Assembly (NCBI RefSeq): GCF_014851915.1
Contig: NZ_JACVAP010000003.1
Location: forward strand, 496,001-560,000
Source of the DNA: Xanthomonas sp. XNM01
Lineage (GTDB): Bacteria; Pseudomonadota; Gammaproteobacteria; Xanthomonadales; Xanthomonadaceae
Length of the DNA: 64,000 bases
Direction of reading: 5' to 3'
Part shown: in pieces, positions 17,810 to 24,989 of the stretch
How the letters are laid out: each line of letters opens with the position of its first letter
How positions within the stretch are numbered: the stretch's first letter is position 1
Notes under the pieces: generated by a model
Seen by the model: the letters and a program-made list of their open reading frames with translations, nothing else
What the model was told of the DNA's origin: nothing
Database searches by the model: none
Position numbers and translations under genes: made by a program

Positions 17810-18600
17810 GCGTGGCCCTGCCGCTGCTGGCGATCTGGATCCTGGCCGCGCTGGCGCAGGCGCTGGCCTGGCAGTGGCAGCGCCGCCGCGCCAATGCCGG
17901 CATCGTCGACGTGGTCTGGGCCGGCGGCGTCGGTGCGGCCGCGGTGGTCGCCGCCGTGCTCGGCGATGGCGCGCCGGCCGCGCGCGTCGCGCTGGCGTCG
18001 ATGGGTGCGCTGTGGGGGCTGCGCCTGGCGCGGCACCTGTGGCGGCGGGTCCGCGGCGAGGACGAGGACGGCCGCTACCGCCATCTGCGCACGCACTGGC
18101 AGGGCCACCAGGGGAAATTCTTCCTGTTCTTCCAGGCCCAGGCGCTGCTGGTGGTGCTGTTCGCGCTGCCGTTCGTGGCGGCCGCGCGCAGTCCGCAGGC
18201 CACGCCGTGGCCGTGGATCGTGCTGGCGCTGGCGATCTGGATCGGCGCGGTCGCCGGCGAGGGCATCGCCGACCGCCAGCTGGCCCGCTTCCGCGCCGAT
18301 CCGGCCAACCGCGGCCGGACCTGTCGCGACGGGCTGTGGCGCTACTCGCGCCATCCCAACTACTTCTTCGAATGGCTGCACTGGTTCGCCTACGTCGCGC
18401 TGGCGGTCGGCTCGCCACTGTGGTGGCTGAGCTGGGCCGGGCCGCTGGTGATGTACCTGTTCCTGCGCTTCGTCAGCGGCATTCCCTACACCGAGCAACA
18501 GGCGCTGCGCAGCCGCGGCGACGACTACCGCGCCTACCAGCGCGACACCCCGATGCTGATCCCCTGGCCCCGCCGCCCCCACAAGGAGTCCACCCGATGA
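17806..18600 (+). CDS. DUF1295 membrane protein (steroid-reductase / isoprenylcysteine methyltransferase-like fold)
   Basis: A 264-residue protein with about six hydrophobic segments and the DUF1295 C-terminal signature: RDGLWRYSRHPNYFFEWLHW (about 181-200) followed by FVSGIPYTEQQALRSRGDDY. The family is related to 3-oxo-5-alpha-steroid reductases and ICMT enzymes and is linked to lipid reduction or methylation. It overlaps the CFA gene and the next methyltransferase by 4 bases each. Membrane location fits an enzyme acting on phospholipid acyl chains; the exact reaction is unknown. Confidence 0.93.
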   Translation: MSVALPLLAIWILAALAQALAWQWQRRRANAGIVDVVWAGGVGAAAVVAAVLGDGAPAARVALASMGALWGLRLARHLWRRVRGEDEDGRYRHLRTHWQGHQGKFFLFFQAQALLVVLFALPFVAAARSPQATPWPWIVLALAIWIGAVAGEGIADRQLARFRADPANRGRTCRDGLWRYSRHPNYFFEWLHWFAYVALAVGSPLWWLSWAGPLVMYLFLRFVSGIPYTEQQALRSRGDDYRAYQRDTPMLIPWPRRPHKESTR

Positions 18601-19673
18601 ACGTCGCCGCCGACCTGCTGCCCGCCGATGCGCCGGCGCCCGGCCTGACCGGCCTGGCCGAACGCGGCCTGCTGCCCGACGCCCTGCTGCGGCTGGGCAT
18701 CCGCCGCCAGTGCGCGGTACGCCTGGCCGAGGAATCGGAGGGCGGACCCGAGGCGCAGGCCGCGCGCTTCGCCGCACGCCTGCGGGAGCTGCGCGGCAGC
18801 GCGCTGGCGCTGCACACCGACGCGGCCAACCGCCAGCACTACGAAGTGCCCGCCGCCTTCTTCCGCCACGTGCTCGGCGCGCGGCTCAAGTACAGCGGCT
18901 GCTACTACCCCACCGGCCACGAGACGCTGGACCAGGCCGAGGAGGCGATGCTGGCGCTGTACGCCGAGCGCGCGGCGCTGGCCGATGGCCAGGACATCCT
19001 GGAACTCGGCTGCGGCTGGGGCTCGCTGACGCTGTGGATGGCGGAGCGCTACCCGGACGCGCGCATCACCGCGGTCTCCAACTCGCACGGCCAGCGCGAG
19101 CACATCCTGGCGCGCTGCGCCGAGCGCGGCCTGCGCAACGTCCGCATCGTGACCTGCGACGTCAACGTGCTCGAGCTGGAACCGGCGCGGTTCGACCGCT
19201 GCGTCTCGGTGGAGATGTTCGAGCACGTGCGCAACTACGCGCTGCTGCTGGAGCGCATCGCCGGCTGGCTGCGCCCGGACGGCCTGCTGTTCGTGCACAT
19301 CTTCGCCCACCGCCACCTGATGTATCCGTTCGAGACCGCGGGCGAGGACAACTGGATGGGCCGGCACTTCTTCACCGGCGGGCTGATGCCGGCCGCCGAC
19401 ACCCTGCTCTGCTTCCCGCAGCATCTGCAGCTGCAGCAGCGCTGGCTGGTGGACGGCACCCATTACCAGCGCACCGCCAACCACTGGCTGCAGCGCCAGG
19501 ACGCGCGGCGCACCGAGGTGATGGCGCTGATGCGGCAGACCTACGGCGAGGCGGCGGCCGCGCTGTGGTTCCAACGCTGGCGGATGTTCTGGATGGCCTG
19601 CGCCGAGCTGTTCGGCTACGACGACGGCAACCAGTGGCTGGTCGCCCATTACCGCTTCGCCAGGGCGGGCTGA
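18597..19673 (+). CDS. second CFA-like SAM methyltransferase lacking the N-terminal CFA domain
   Basis: A 358-residue enzyme of the Mycolic_acid_cyclopropane_synthase (CMAS) family. It shows LKYSGCYYPTGHETLDQAEE (about 98-117), a SAM-binding loop ILELGCGWGSLTLWMAERYP (about 131-150), VSVEMFEHVRNY and HLQLQQRWLVDGTHYQRTAN near the C-terminus. Compared with the synthase two genes upstream it keeps the canonical GCGWG loop but has a short, unrelated N-terminus, as in the family's plant/animal-like branch often paired with DUF1295. It probably methylates or cyclopropanates a second acyl position or product. Confidence 0.9.
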   Translation: MNVAADLLPADAPAPGLTGLAERGLLPDALLRLGIRRQCAVRLAEESEGGPEAQAARFAARLRELRGSALALHTDAANRQHYEVPAAFFRHVLGARLKYSGCYYPTGHETLDQAEEAMLALYAERAALADGQDILELGCGWGSLTLWMAERYPDARITAVSNSHGQREHILARCAERGLRNVRIVTCDVNVLELEPARFDRCVSVEMFEHVRNYALLLERIAGWLRPDGLLFVHIFAHRHLMYPFETAGEDNWMGRHFFTGGLMPAADTLLCFPQHLQLQQRWLVDGTHYQRTANHWLQRQDARRTEVMALMRQTYGEAAAALWFQRWRMFWMACAELFGYDDGNQWLVAHYRFARAG

Positions 19674-19723
19674 CCGATGCCGCGCTGCCGCCCGCTTCCC
19701 TTCACGGCCCGAGGAGAACCCGC

Positions 19724-20260
19724 ATGCGCCTGTTCCGTTTCCTCCTGCTCGCAGGACTGCTGGCCATGACCGCCTGCAGCGGCCGCGACACCCGCCAGAT
19801 CCCGCCGGTCGCGCAGGTCGACGTACCGCGCTTCATGGGCGACTGGTACGTGATCGCACAGATCCCGACCTTCATCGAGAAGCAGGCCTACGACTCGCTG
19901 GAGTCCTACGCGCTGGACGCGGACGGGCGGATCCGCACCACCTTCCGCTACCGCAAGGGCAGCCACGACGCGCGCGTGCGCACCATGCATCCGGTCGGCA
20001 CCGTGCGCGACCACGGCAACGGCGCGGTCTGGGGCATGCAGTTCGTCTGGCCGATCAAGGCCGAGTACGTGATCGTCTACCTGGACGAGGACTACACCCA
20101 GACCATCGTCGGCCGCAGCAAGCGCGACTACGTGTGGCTGATGGCGCGCACGCCGACGATCAGCGACGCCGACTACGCCGAGCGCATCGCCTTCATCCGC
20201 ACGCTCGGCTACGACACCGACCGGATCCGGCGCGTGCCGCAGGCCGCACCGGTGCGCTGA
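19724..20260 (+). CDS. blc: bacterial lipocalin, outer-membrane lipoprotein (Blc-like)
   Basis: A 178-residue lipoprotein with a signal and lipobox (LLAMTACSG, Cys18) and the lipocalin GxW motif FMGDWYVIAQIP (about 38-49), followed by the second conserved region with TFRYRKGSHDARVRTMHPVG and the C-terminal YVWLMARTP strand. Bacterial lipocalins bind fatty acids or lysophospholipids at the outer membrane under stress. It has its own GAGGAG ribosome site, 50 bases behind the methyltransferase, and is most simply the last gene of the lipid operon. It may handle damaged or modified acyl chains. Confidence 0.93.
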   Translation: MRLFRFLLLAGLLAMTACSGRDTRQIPPVAQVDVPRFMGDWYVIAQIPTFIEKQAYDSLESYALDADGRIRTTFRYRKGSHDARVRTMHPVGTVRDHGNGAVWGMQFVWPIKAEYVIVYLDEDYTQTIVGRSKRDYVWLMARTPTISDADYAERIAFIRTLGYDTDRIRRVPQAAPVR

Positions 20261-20297
20261 CCCGCATCGCCGCCAGGCGGGTGGCGACCGTGCCGGA

Positions 20298-20723
20298 TCA
20301 GCCGGGTGCGACGCCGCCGGTGGATGCCGCGCCCTGCACGTTGCCGTCCTCGTCGGACAGGCACGACCACGGCGCCTCGCTGCCCGGCACCTGCACGGTG
20401 ACGCCGACGCCGGCTTCGGCCCACAGCACCTCGGTGACCACGAGCCGCTCGCGCGCAACGCCGCTGCGCTCGGCCACGGCGGCCACGCAGGCATCGCGCG
20501 CCTTGACGTGCCCGGCACCGACGCTGTCGCTGACCGCAGCGTCCGGCGATGCGGCGGACGTGGCCGGCTGCGCGGGCGCCGCCGGGCCCGAGACCGCGGG
20601 CGTGGCCGCGTTCACCGCGGCTTCGGCATCGCTGCCGGGTTCGACCACCGGCGCGTCGCGGCCGCAGGCGGCGAGCACCGGAACCAGCAGCGCGGACAGC
20701 AGGAGCAGGCGGTGACGGGTCAT
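20298..20723 (-). CDS. small lipoprotein of unknown function
   Basis: A 141-residue protein with a lipoprotein signal (MTRHRLLLLSALLVPVLAAC, lipobox Cys20), a low-complexity alanine/proline linker to about residue 72, and a compact C-terminal domain with two cysteines (Cys in KARDACVAAVAERSG and in APWSCLSDEDG) that could pair in the periplasm. The domain resembles short periplasmic domains seen after similar linkers in Xanthomonadaceae, but I do not recognise a named family. It converges on the lipocalin gene. Confidence 0.75.
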   Translation of the reverse strand: MTRHRLLLLSALLVPVLAACGRDAPVVEPGSDAEAAVNAATPAVSGPAAPAQPATSAASPDAAVSDSVGAGHVKARDACVAAVAERSGVARERLVVTEVLWAEAGVGVTVQVPGSEAPWSCLSDEDGNVQGAASTGGVAPG

Positions 20724-20793
20724 GACGGCTCTCCTTCGACGGATGGCCCGATCCTGCGGGCGCCTGCGTGGCCTGCCGGTGAACGCACCGGAC

Positions 20794-21318
20794 TCAGCCG
20801 GTGGCGTGGGCCTGGTCGTGGCGCAGGCGCGCCAGCGCGGTACGTGCGTCGCCCACGACCAGTGGTGCGGGCACCGACAGCATCAGGTTGAGCGGCAGGC
20901 CGAACTCCTCGAAGCACCAGCCACGCGTGTCGAGCATGCCGTCGGGCCCGATCGCCTCGGGATGCCGCAGCCGGATCCTCTGGGCGAAACTGCCGTGCTC
21001 GGGGATGTAGCCGTAGACCGGCTTGCCCTTGGCCACCGCGTAGCCGACCTCGAAACAGGTGCCGCTGTCCGGCTCCGGGCCGCGGAAGAAGTCGAGGTTG
21101 GCCAGCACCGCGTCGGCGCGTTCGATCAGGCCGATGTTGGCGCGGTAGATCCAGGCGGCCTGCTCGTCGGGCCGGGCGATCGTCGCCGGCACGTGCTGGT
21201 CGAGCGGAAACAGGCCGTCGAAACCGAACGCGGCGCAGTCGGCCTTGAGCTGGGCGCCACGCTGCTGGGCATCGGGGCGGAACACGTCGGGGCCGGCGAG
21301 GTAGAGGGTGCGGATCAT
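20794..21318 (-). CDS. nucleoside 2-deoxyribosyltransferase
   Basis: A 174-residue cytosolic enzyme beginning IRTLYLAGPDVFRPDA, with ANIGLIERADAVLANLDFFRGPEPDSGT as the central motif region (given in two parts: IGLIERADAVLANLDFFRG and PEPDSGTCFEVGYAVAKG). The last part holds the catalytic Glu and the E..YA.. helix of the family. These enzymes swap bases on 2'-deoxyribonucleosides in nucleoside salvage. The ATG at 21318 gives normal length; the open frame upstream of it is not conserved. Downstream of it (21319-21488) is a non-coding gap before galM. Confidence 0.9.
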   Translation of the reverse strand: MIRTLYLAGPDVFRPDAQQRGAQLKADCAAFGFDGLFPLDQHVPATIARPDEQAAWIYRANIGLIERADAVLANLDFFRGPEPDSGTCFEVGYAVAKGKPVYGYIPEHGSFAQRIRLRHPEAIGPDGMLDTRGWCFEEFGLPLNLMLSVPAPLVVGDARTALARLRHDQAHATG

Positions 21319-21371
21319 CGGGACGCAGCGGGAAGGCCAGGCGCGATGGTGGCCCGCGCCTGCGGCCATCG

Positions 21372-21389
21372 CCATGATCACGATCATGG
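21372..21389. other. 18-base near-palindrome in gap between deoxyribosyltransferase and epimerase genes
   Basis: CCATGAT and ATCATGG flank four bases. It lies about 54 bases upstream of the deoxyribosyltransferase start and about 100 bases beyond the galM stop, so it could be an operator for the former or a weak terminator for the latter. The rest of 21319-21488 has no recognisable feature. Confidence 0.3.
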
Positions 21390-21488
21390 AACCCGGTGCC
21401 GGCGGCTCCCGGCCCCATCGCGCCCATCACGCCCGGGCGAGGGATGCACGGGCCGTCGCGTGCACCGGCCACCGACGCCGCGCCGACG

Positions 21489-22331
21489 CTAGGGCAGCCA
21501 CTCCATCCGCATCCACGCCTGCGCCGTCTCGCCGGGCTGCAGGATGCGCGGCGCCAGCGTGGGCGCGTCCGGCGGTCCGCTCTGCGGCTCCACGCAGGTG
21601 GTGTGCGCCAGTTCGTCGAACACCACCCAGTGCTCGCAGTCCGAGTCCAGGCGCAGGCGCATGCCATCGCCGTGCAGCACCACCGGCCGGCGGTTGACGA
21701 AGCAGTCGTCCCACGGGCCCGGCGGCGGCGGCGCGAGCGGCAGCACCGCGATGCCGTCGGCGTCGCGCGGATAGATCGCCTCGGGATGGAACTCCAGCCG
21801 GTGCGGCTTGCGGAACCACGGATGCCAGCCCAGCGTGACCGGCATCGCCTGCGCGCCGGCGGTCACTTCCAGCCGCTGGTGCAGCACGGCGCCGTCGAGC
21901 ACGAGCTGCTGGCGGACCTGGCCGCCGAACGGCCAGCGCGCGTCCTGCGGCAAGGCCAGGACCAGGGTGGCCGCCTCGGCCGTGGCCTGCTCCACCGTCC
22001 ACGGCAGTGCGAACGCCACGCCATGGATCGCGTGCCCGCCGAAATTGGCCGGCAGCCGGTAGTCGCGCCCGGCGAAGTGGAAGCAGCCGTGACGGATGCG
22101 CCCGGCCCACGGCGCCATCGGGAAGCTGCCCCAGGCGATCGTCGCCGGATTGCCGTCCTCCGGGCCGAGCAGCTGGGCCACGCCGCGGTGATGGATCTGG
22201 GCGATGCGGCCGCCGGCCTGCGCGGCGACATCGACCCGCAGCAACGCGTTCGACAGCGTTGTCAGCGGGCCGCACGCCAACGGCGCCAGCGCGCCGTCCG
22301 GCGCGATGACCACGGCCGGATCAGCCGCCAT
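21489..22331 (-). CDS. aldose 1-epimerase family protein
   Basis: A 280-residue cytosolic protein of the galactose mutarotase fold. Visible family features are SFPMAPWAGRIRHGCFHFAG, HAIHGVAFALPW (catalytic His region), LGWHPWF (second His) and the C-terminal HTTCVEPQSGPPDAP containing the catalytic Glu. It interconverts alpha and beta anomers of aldoses, here probably xylose or arabinose released by the GH43 upstream, whose stop overlaps its start by 11 bases. The operon reads GPH symporter, GH43, epimerase, so the three act together on imported oligosaccharides. Confidence 0.93.
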   Translation of the reverse strand: MAADPAVVIAPDGALAPLACGPLTTLSNALLRVDVAAQAGGRIAQIHHRGVAQLLGPEDGNPATIAWGSFPMAPWAGRIRHGCFHFAGRDYRLPANFGGHAIHGVAFALPWTVEQATAEAATLVLALPQDARWPFGGQVRQQLVLDGAVLHQRLEVTAGAQAMPVTLGWHPWFRKPHRLEFHPEAIYPRDADGIAVLPLAPPPPGPWDDCFVNRRPVVLHGDGMRLRLDSDCEHWVVFDELAHTTCVEPQSGPPDAPTLAPRILQPGETAQAWMRMEWLP

Positions 22332-23340
22332 AGGGATGGATGGTCCGGATGCTGCCGTCGGCTTCGTGCTGCAGCCGGGTCACCTTCGCCGAGCGCAGGT
22401 GGGTCACCCCGCCCGAGCGCAGCGCGTCGTGGTAGTACAGGTACCACTGGTCGCCGAAGGCGAGGATCGAGTGGTGCGTGGTCCAGCCGACCACCGGCGT
22501 CATGAGCACGCCCTGGTAGGTGAACGGCCCGTACGGGTCGTCGCCGACCGCGTAGCACAGCAGGTGCGTGTTGCCGGTCGAGTACGACAGGTAGTAGCGC
22601 CCCGCGTGCTTGTGCACCCAGGGCCCCTCGAAGTAGCGCCGGTCGTGGTCGTCGGCGCGCAGCGGCTGGCCGTGCTCGTCCAGGATCAGCACCTCGCGGG
22701 TCGGCTCGGCGAAGCCGTGCATGTCCTCGCGCAGGCGCGCCACGCGCGGACCCAGCGCCGGTGCGTCGCCGGTCGGTTCCTCGTTGGCCGCGTCGTAGAC
22801 GTTGTCGCGGTACTTCTGCAGCTGCCCGCCCCAGATCCCGCCGACGTACAGGTACTGCTCGCCGTCATCGTCGACGAACACCGCCGGGTCGATCGAGTAG
22901 CTGCCGGCGATCGGCTCCGGGTCGGCCACGAACGGCCCGTCGGGCCGGTCCGAGGACGCGACGCCGATCTGGAAGATGCCGTCGGCCCGCTTGGCCGGGA
23001 AGTACAGGAAATAGCGCCCGTCGCGCGAGGCGGCGGTCGGCGCCCACATCTGCCGCTGCGCCCACGGCACGTCGCGCACGTGCAGGACCATGCCGCAGTC
23101 CTCGGCCTCGCCTTCCGGCGAGTCCTGGCGCAGCACGTGGTAGTCCTCCATGCAGAAGTGGCCGCCGTCGTCGTCGAACGCCGCCCCGCCATCGATGTCG
23201 TGCGAGGGATAGACGTAGACCTTGCCCTCGAACACGTGCGCGGACGGGTCGGCGGTGTAGATGTGCGTCACCAGCGGCTGCGAGATGGCCGTGGCGGCCA
23301 GCGCCGCGAGTTCGTCGGCGGCGATCGTGGGTTCGCTCAT
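22321..23340 (-). CDS. glycoside hydrolase family 43, cytoplasmic beta-xylosidase / alpha-L-arabinofuranosidase
   Basis: A 339-residue five-bladed beta-propeller enzyme with the GH43 catalytic triad in place: general base Asp in YTADPSAHVFEG (about 29-40), pKa-modulating Asp in SYSIDPAVFVDDDG (about 145-158) and general acid Glu in RRYFEGPWVHKHAG (about 235-248). No signal peptide is present, so it works in the cytosol. With the GPH symporter 34 bases upstream it forms an import-and-cut unit for xylo- or arabinoxylo-oligosaccharides. Substrate choice between xylose and arabinose side chains cannot be settled by eye. Confidence 0.92.
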   Translation of the reverse strand: MSEPTIAADELAALAATAISQPLVTHIYTADPSAHVFEGKVYVYPSHDIDGGAAFDDDGGHFCMEDYHVLRQDSPEGEAEDCGMVLHVRDVPWAQRQMWAPTAASRDGRYFLYFPAKRADGIFQIGVASSDRPDGPFVADPEPIAGSYSIDPAVFVDDDGEQYLYVGGIWGGQLQKYRDNVYDAANEEPTGDAPALGPRVARLREDMHGFAEPTREVLILDEHGQPLRADDHDRRYFEGPWVHKHAGRYYLSYSTGNTHLLCYAVGDDPYGPFTYQGVLMTPVVGWTTHHSILAFGDQWYLYYHDALRSGGVTHLRSAKVTRLQHEADGSIRTIHPYGG

Positions 23341-23374
23341 GGGTCGGGGCTTCCGGGAAAAAGGGGATCGGGAA

Positions 23375-24877
23375 TCAGGTGCCGGCCGGCGCCGGCGCCT
23401 GGCGGCGGCGCGCGTCGAGGTCGCGCTCGATGCGCGTCTCCATCGACTTGTCGATCCGGTACAGGAACAGCAGCGCCACGCAGGCCAGGAACGGCAGCGA
23501 GCAGTACAGGCTGACCGCCAGGCGGATGCCGGACACGGTCTCGGGCGCCTGCACCGGCTGCGCGGCCACGTAGCCGTAGTGCGCGAGGATGCCGGCGACC
23601 AGCGCGCCGCCCACGCTCAGGCCGACCTTCAGGCCGCACAGGATCGCCGAGAAGATGATCGCGGTGGCGCGGCGGTTGTTCTTCCACTCCGAGTAGTCGG
23701 CCACGTCGGCCACCATCGCCCACAGCAGCGGGATGGTGATGCCGTAGAAGAAGCCATGCAGCATCTGCGAGACGAACACGATGCCGATCGCATCCGGCGG
23801 ATACAGGTAGAACGCCAGCATGAACAGCGTGGACACGAACAGCGCCACACCGAACACGTCGCGCTTGCCGAAACGGTCGGCCAGACGCCGGGAGAAGCCG
23901 ATGCCCACGATCATGCAGATGATGCCGCCGCCGTTGAACAGGCCGAACGCGGAGGTCGGCGCGTCGTCGGGCCAGCGGAACTCGGTCAGGCCCATGCCGG
24001 TCAGCGCGCCATTGAGGCCGGCGATGGCCGCATTGAAGCCGATGCCGTCAAGGAAGCCGGCCAGCGCACCAGCGTCCAGGTAGTACTGGAAGTAGTAGAT
24101 GTACATGCCCCCCTTCAGCGCCAGGGTCACGAACACCAGGATGGTCAGCGCCAGCATCACCAGCCACGGCCTGTTGCGGACCAGGTCGCCCACGTCCTGG
24201 CCGATGCTGGATTTCTGCTCGGGCGCCGGCACCACGCGCTCGCGGGTGGTGAAGAAGGTGATCAGGAAGAACACGGTACCGACGATCGCGAAGATCATCA
24301 TCGCGTTGTGGAAGCCGCGCACCTTGTCGCCGTCGCCGAGGATCAGCACCAGCGGCAGCAGCAGCGCCTGGATGATGAACTGGGCCACCATCACCGCCAC
24401 GAAACGGTAGGCCGACAGGCTGTTGCGCTGGGCCATGCTGCCGGTGAGCACGCCGCTGAGCGCGGCGTACGGCAGGTTGTTGGCGGCGTAGACGAACACC
24501 AGCAGGGTGTAGGTGGTCAACGCGTAGAAGACCTTGCCGCGCTCGCCCAGGTCGGGCGTGCTGAAGGCCAGCAGCGCGAGCACGCCGAACGGCACGGCGG
24601 TCCACAGGATCCACGGCCGGAACTTGCCCCAGCGCGTCTGCGTGCGGTCGGCCAGCAGCGCGATGGTCGGGGTGAACACGAAGGCGCCGAGCAGGCCGAC
24701 CACGAAGATGATCTTCGCGGCGGTCGCCGGCGGCAGCCGGTACACGTCGGTATAGAAGAACGCCAGGAACGTCACCAGCGTCTGGAAGATCAGGTTGGCG
24801 GCCAGGTCGCCCAGGCTGTAGCCGATCTTCTCCCTGACCGAGAGGATCTCCGATGTGCTGCTCATCCGTCGCGTCAT
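23375..24877 (-). CDS. GPH-family glycoside-pentoside-hexuronide:cation symporter
   Basis: A 500-residue inner-membrane carrier with twelve hydrophobic helices and the GPH/MelB marks near the N-terminus (KIGYSLGDLAANLIFQ, then TPTIALLADRTQTRWGKFRP). It resembles XynT/YicJ-like carriers of xylosides and the oligosaccharide carriers of Xanthomonas xylan loci. An insertion in the second half (about 325-370, between YYLDAGALAGFLDG and STFGLFNGGG-like helices) makes it slightly longer than usual. The start at 24877 is chosen because GGAGG lies at correct distance; ATG 24865 is the alternative. It precedes the cytoplasmic GH43 and epimerase and should import xylooligosaccharides. Confidence 0.93.
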   Translation of the reverse strand: MTRRMSSTSEILSVREKIGYSLGDLAANLIFQTLVTFLAFFYTDVYRLPPATAAKIIFVVGLLGAFVFTPTIALLADRTQTRWGKFRPWILWTAVPFGVLALLAFSTPDLGERGKVFYALTTYTLLVFVYAANNLPYAALSGVLTGSMAQRNSLSAYRFVAVMVAQFIIQALLLPLVLILGDGDKVRGFHNAMMIFAIVGTVFFLITFFTTRERVVPAPEQKSSIGQDVGDLVRNRPWLVMLALTILVFVTLALKGGMYIYYFQYYLDAGALAGFLDGIGFNAAIAGLNGALTGMGLTEFRWPDDAPTSAFGLFNGGGIICMIVGIGFSRRLADRFGKRDVFGVALFVSTLFMLAFYLYPPDAIGIVFVSQMLHGFFYGITIPLLWAMVADVADYSEWKNNRRATAIIFSAILCGLKVGLSVGGALVAGILAHYGYVAAQPVQAPETVSGIRLAVSLYCSLPFLACVALLFLYRIDKSMETRIERDLDARRRQAPAPAGT

Positions 24878-24936
24878 CCCCTCCTCCCTGTCCGGCGCCA
24901 GGCAGGCGCCGGAGTTTCCATCGGTGGCGAATGGCA

Positions 24937-24977
24937 CCTCCGCGCCGGCGTCCGGGAGGACGACGCCGGCGCGGAGG
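24937..24977 (-). terminator. perfect 16-bp hairpin after TonB receptor gene
   Basis: Arms 24937-24952 and 24962-24977 are exact reverse complements with a 9-base loop, beginning 13 bases past the receptor's stop codon. It lacks a T-run but should end or protect the receptor mRNA and separates it from the GPH symporter operon. Confidence 0.65.
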
Positions 24978-24989
24978 GCCCGCCGTTGC

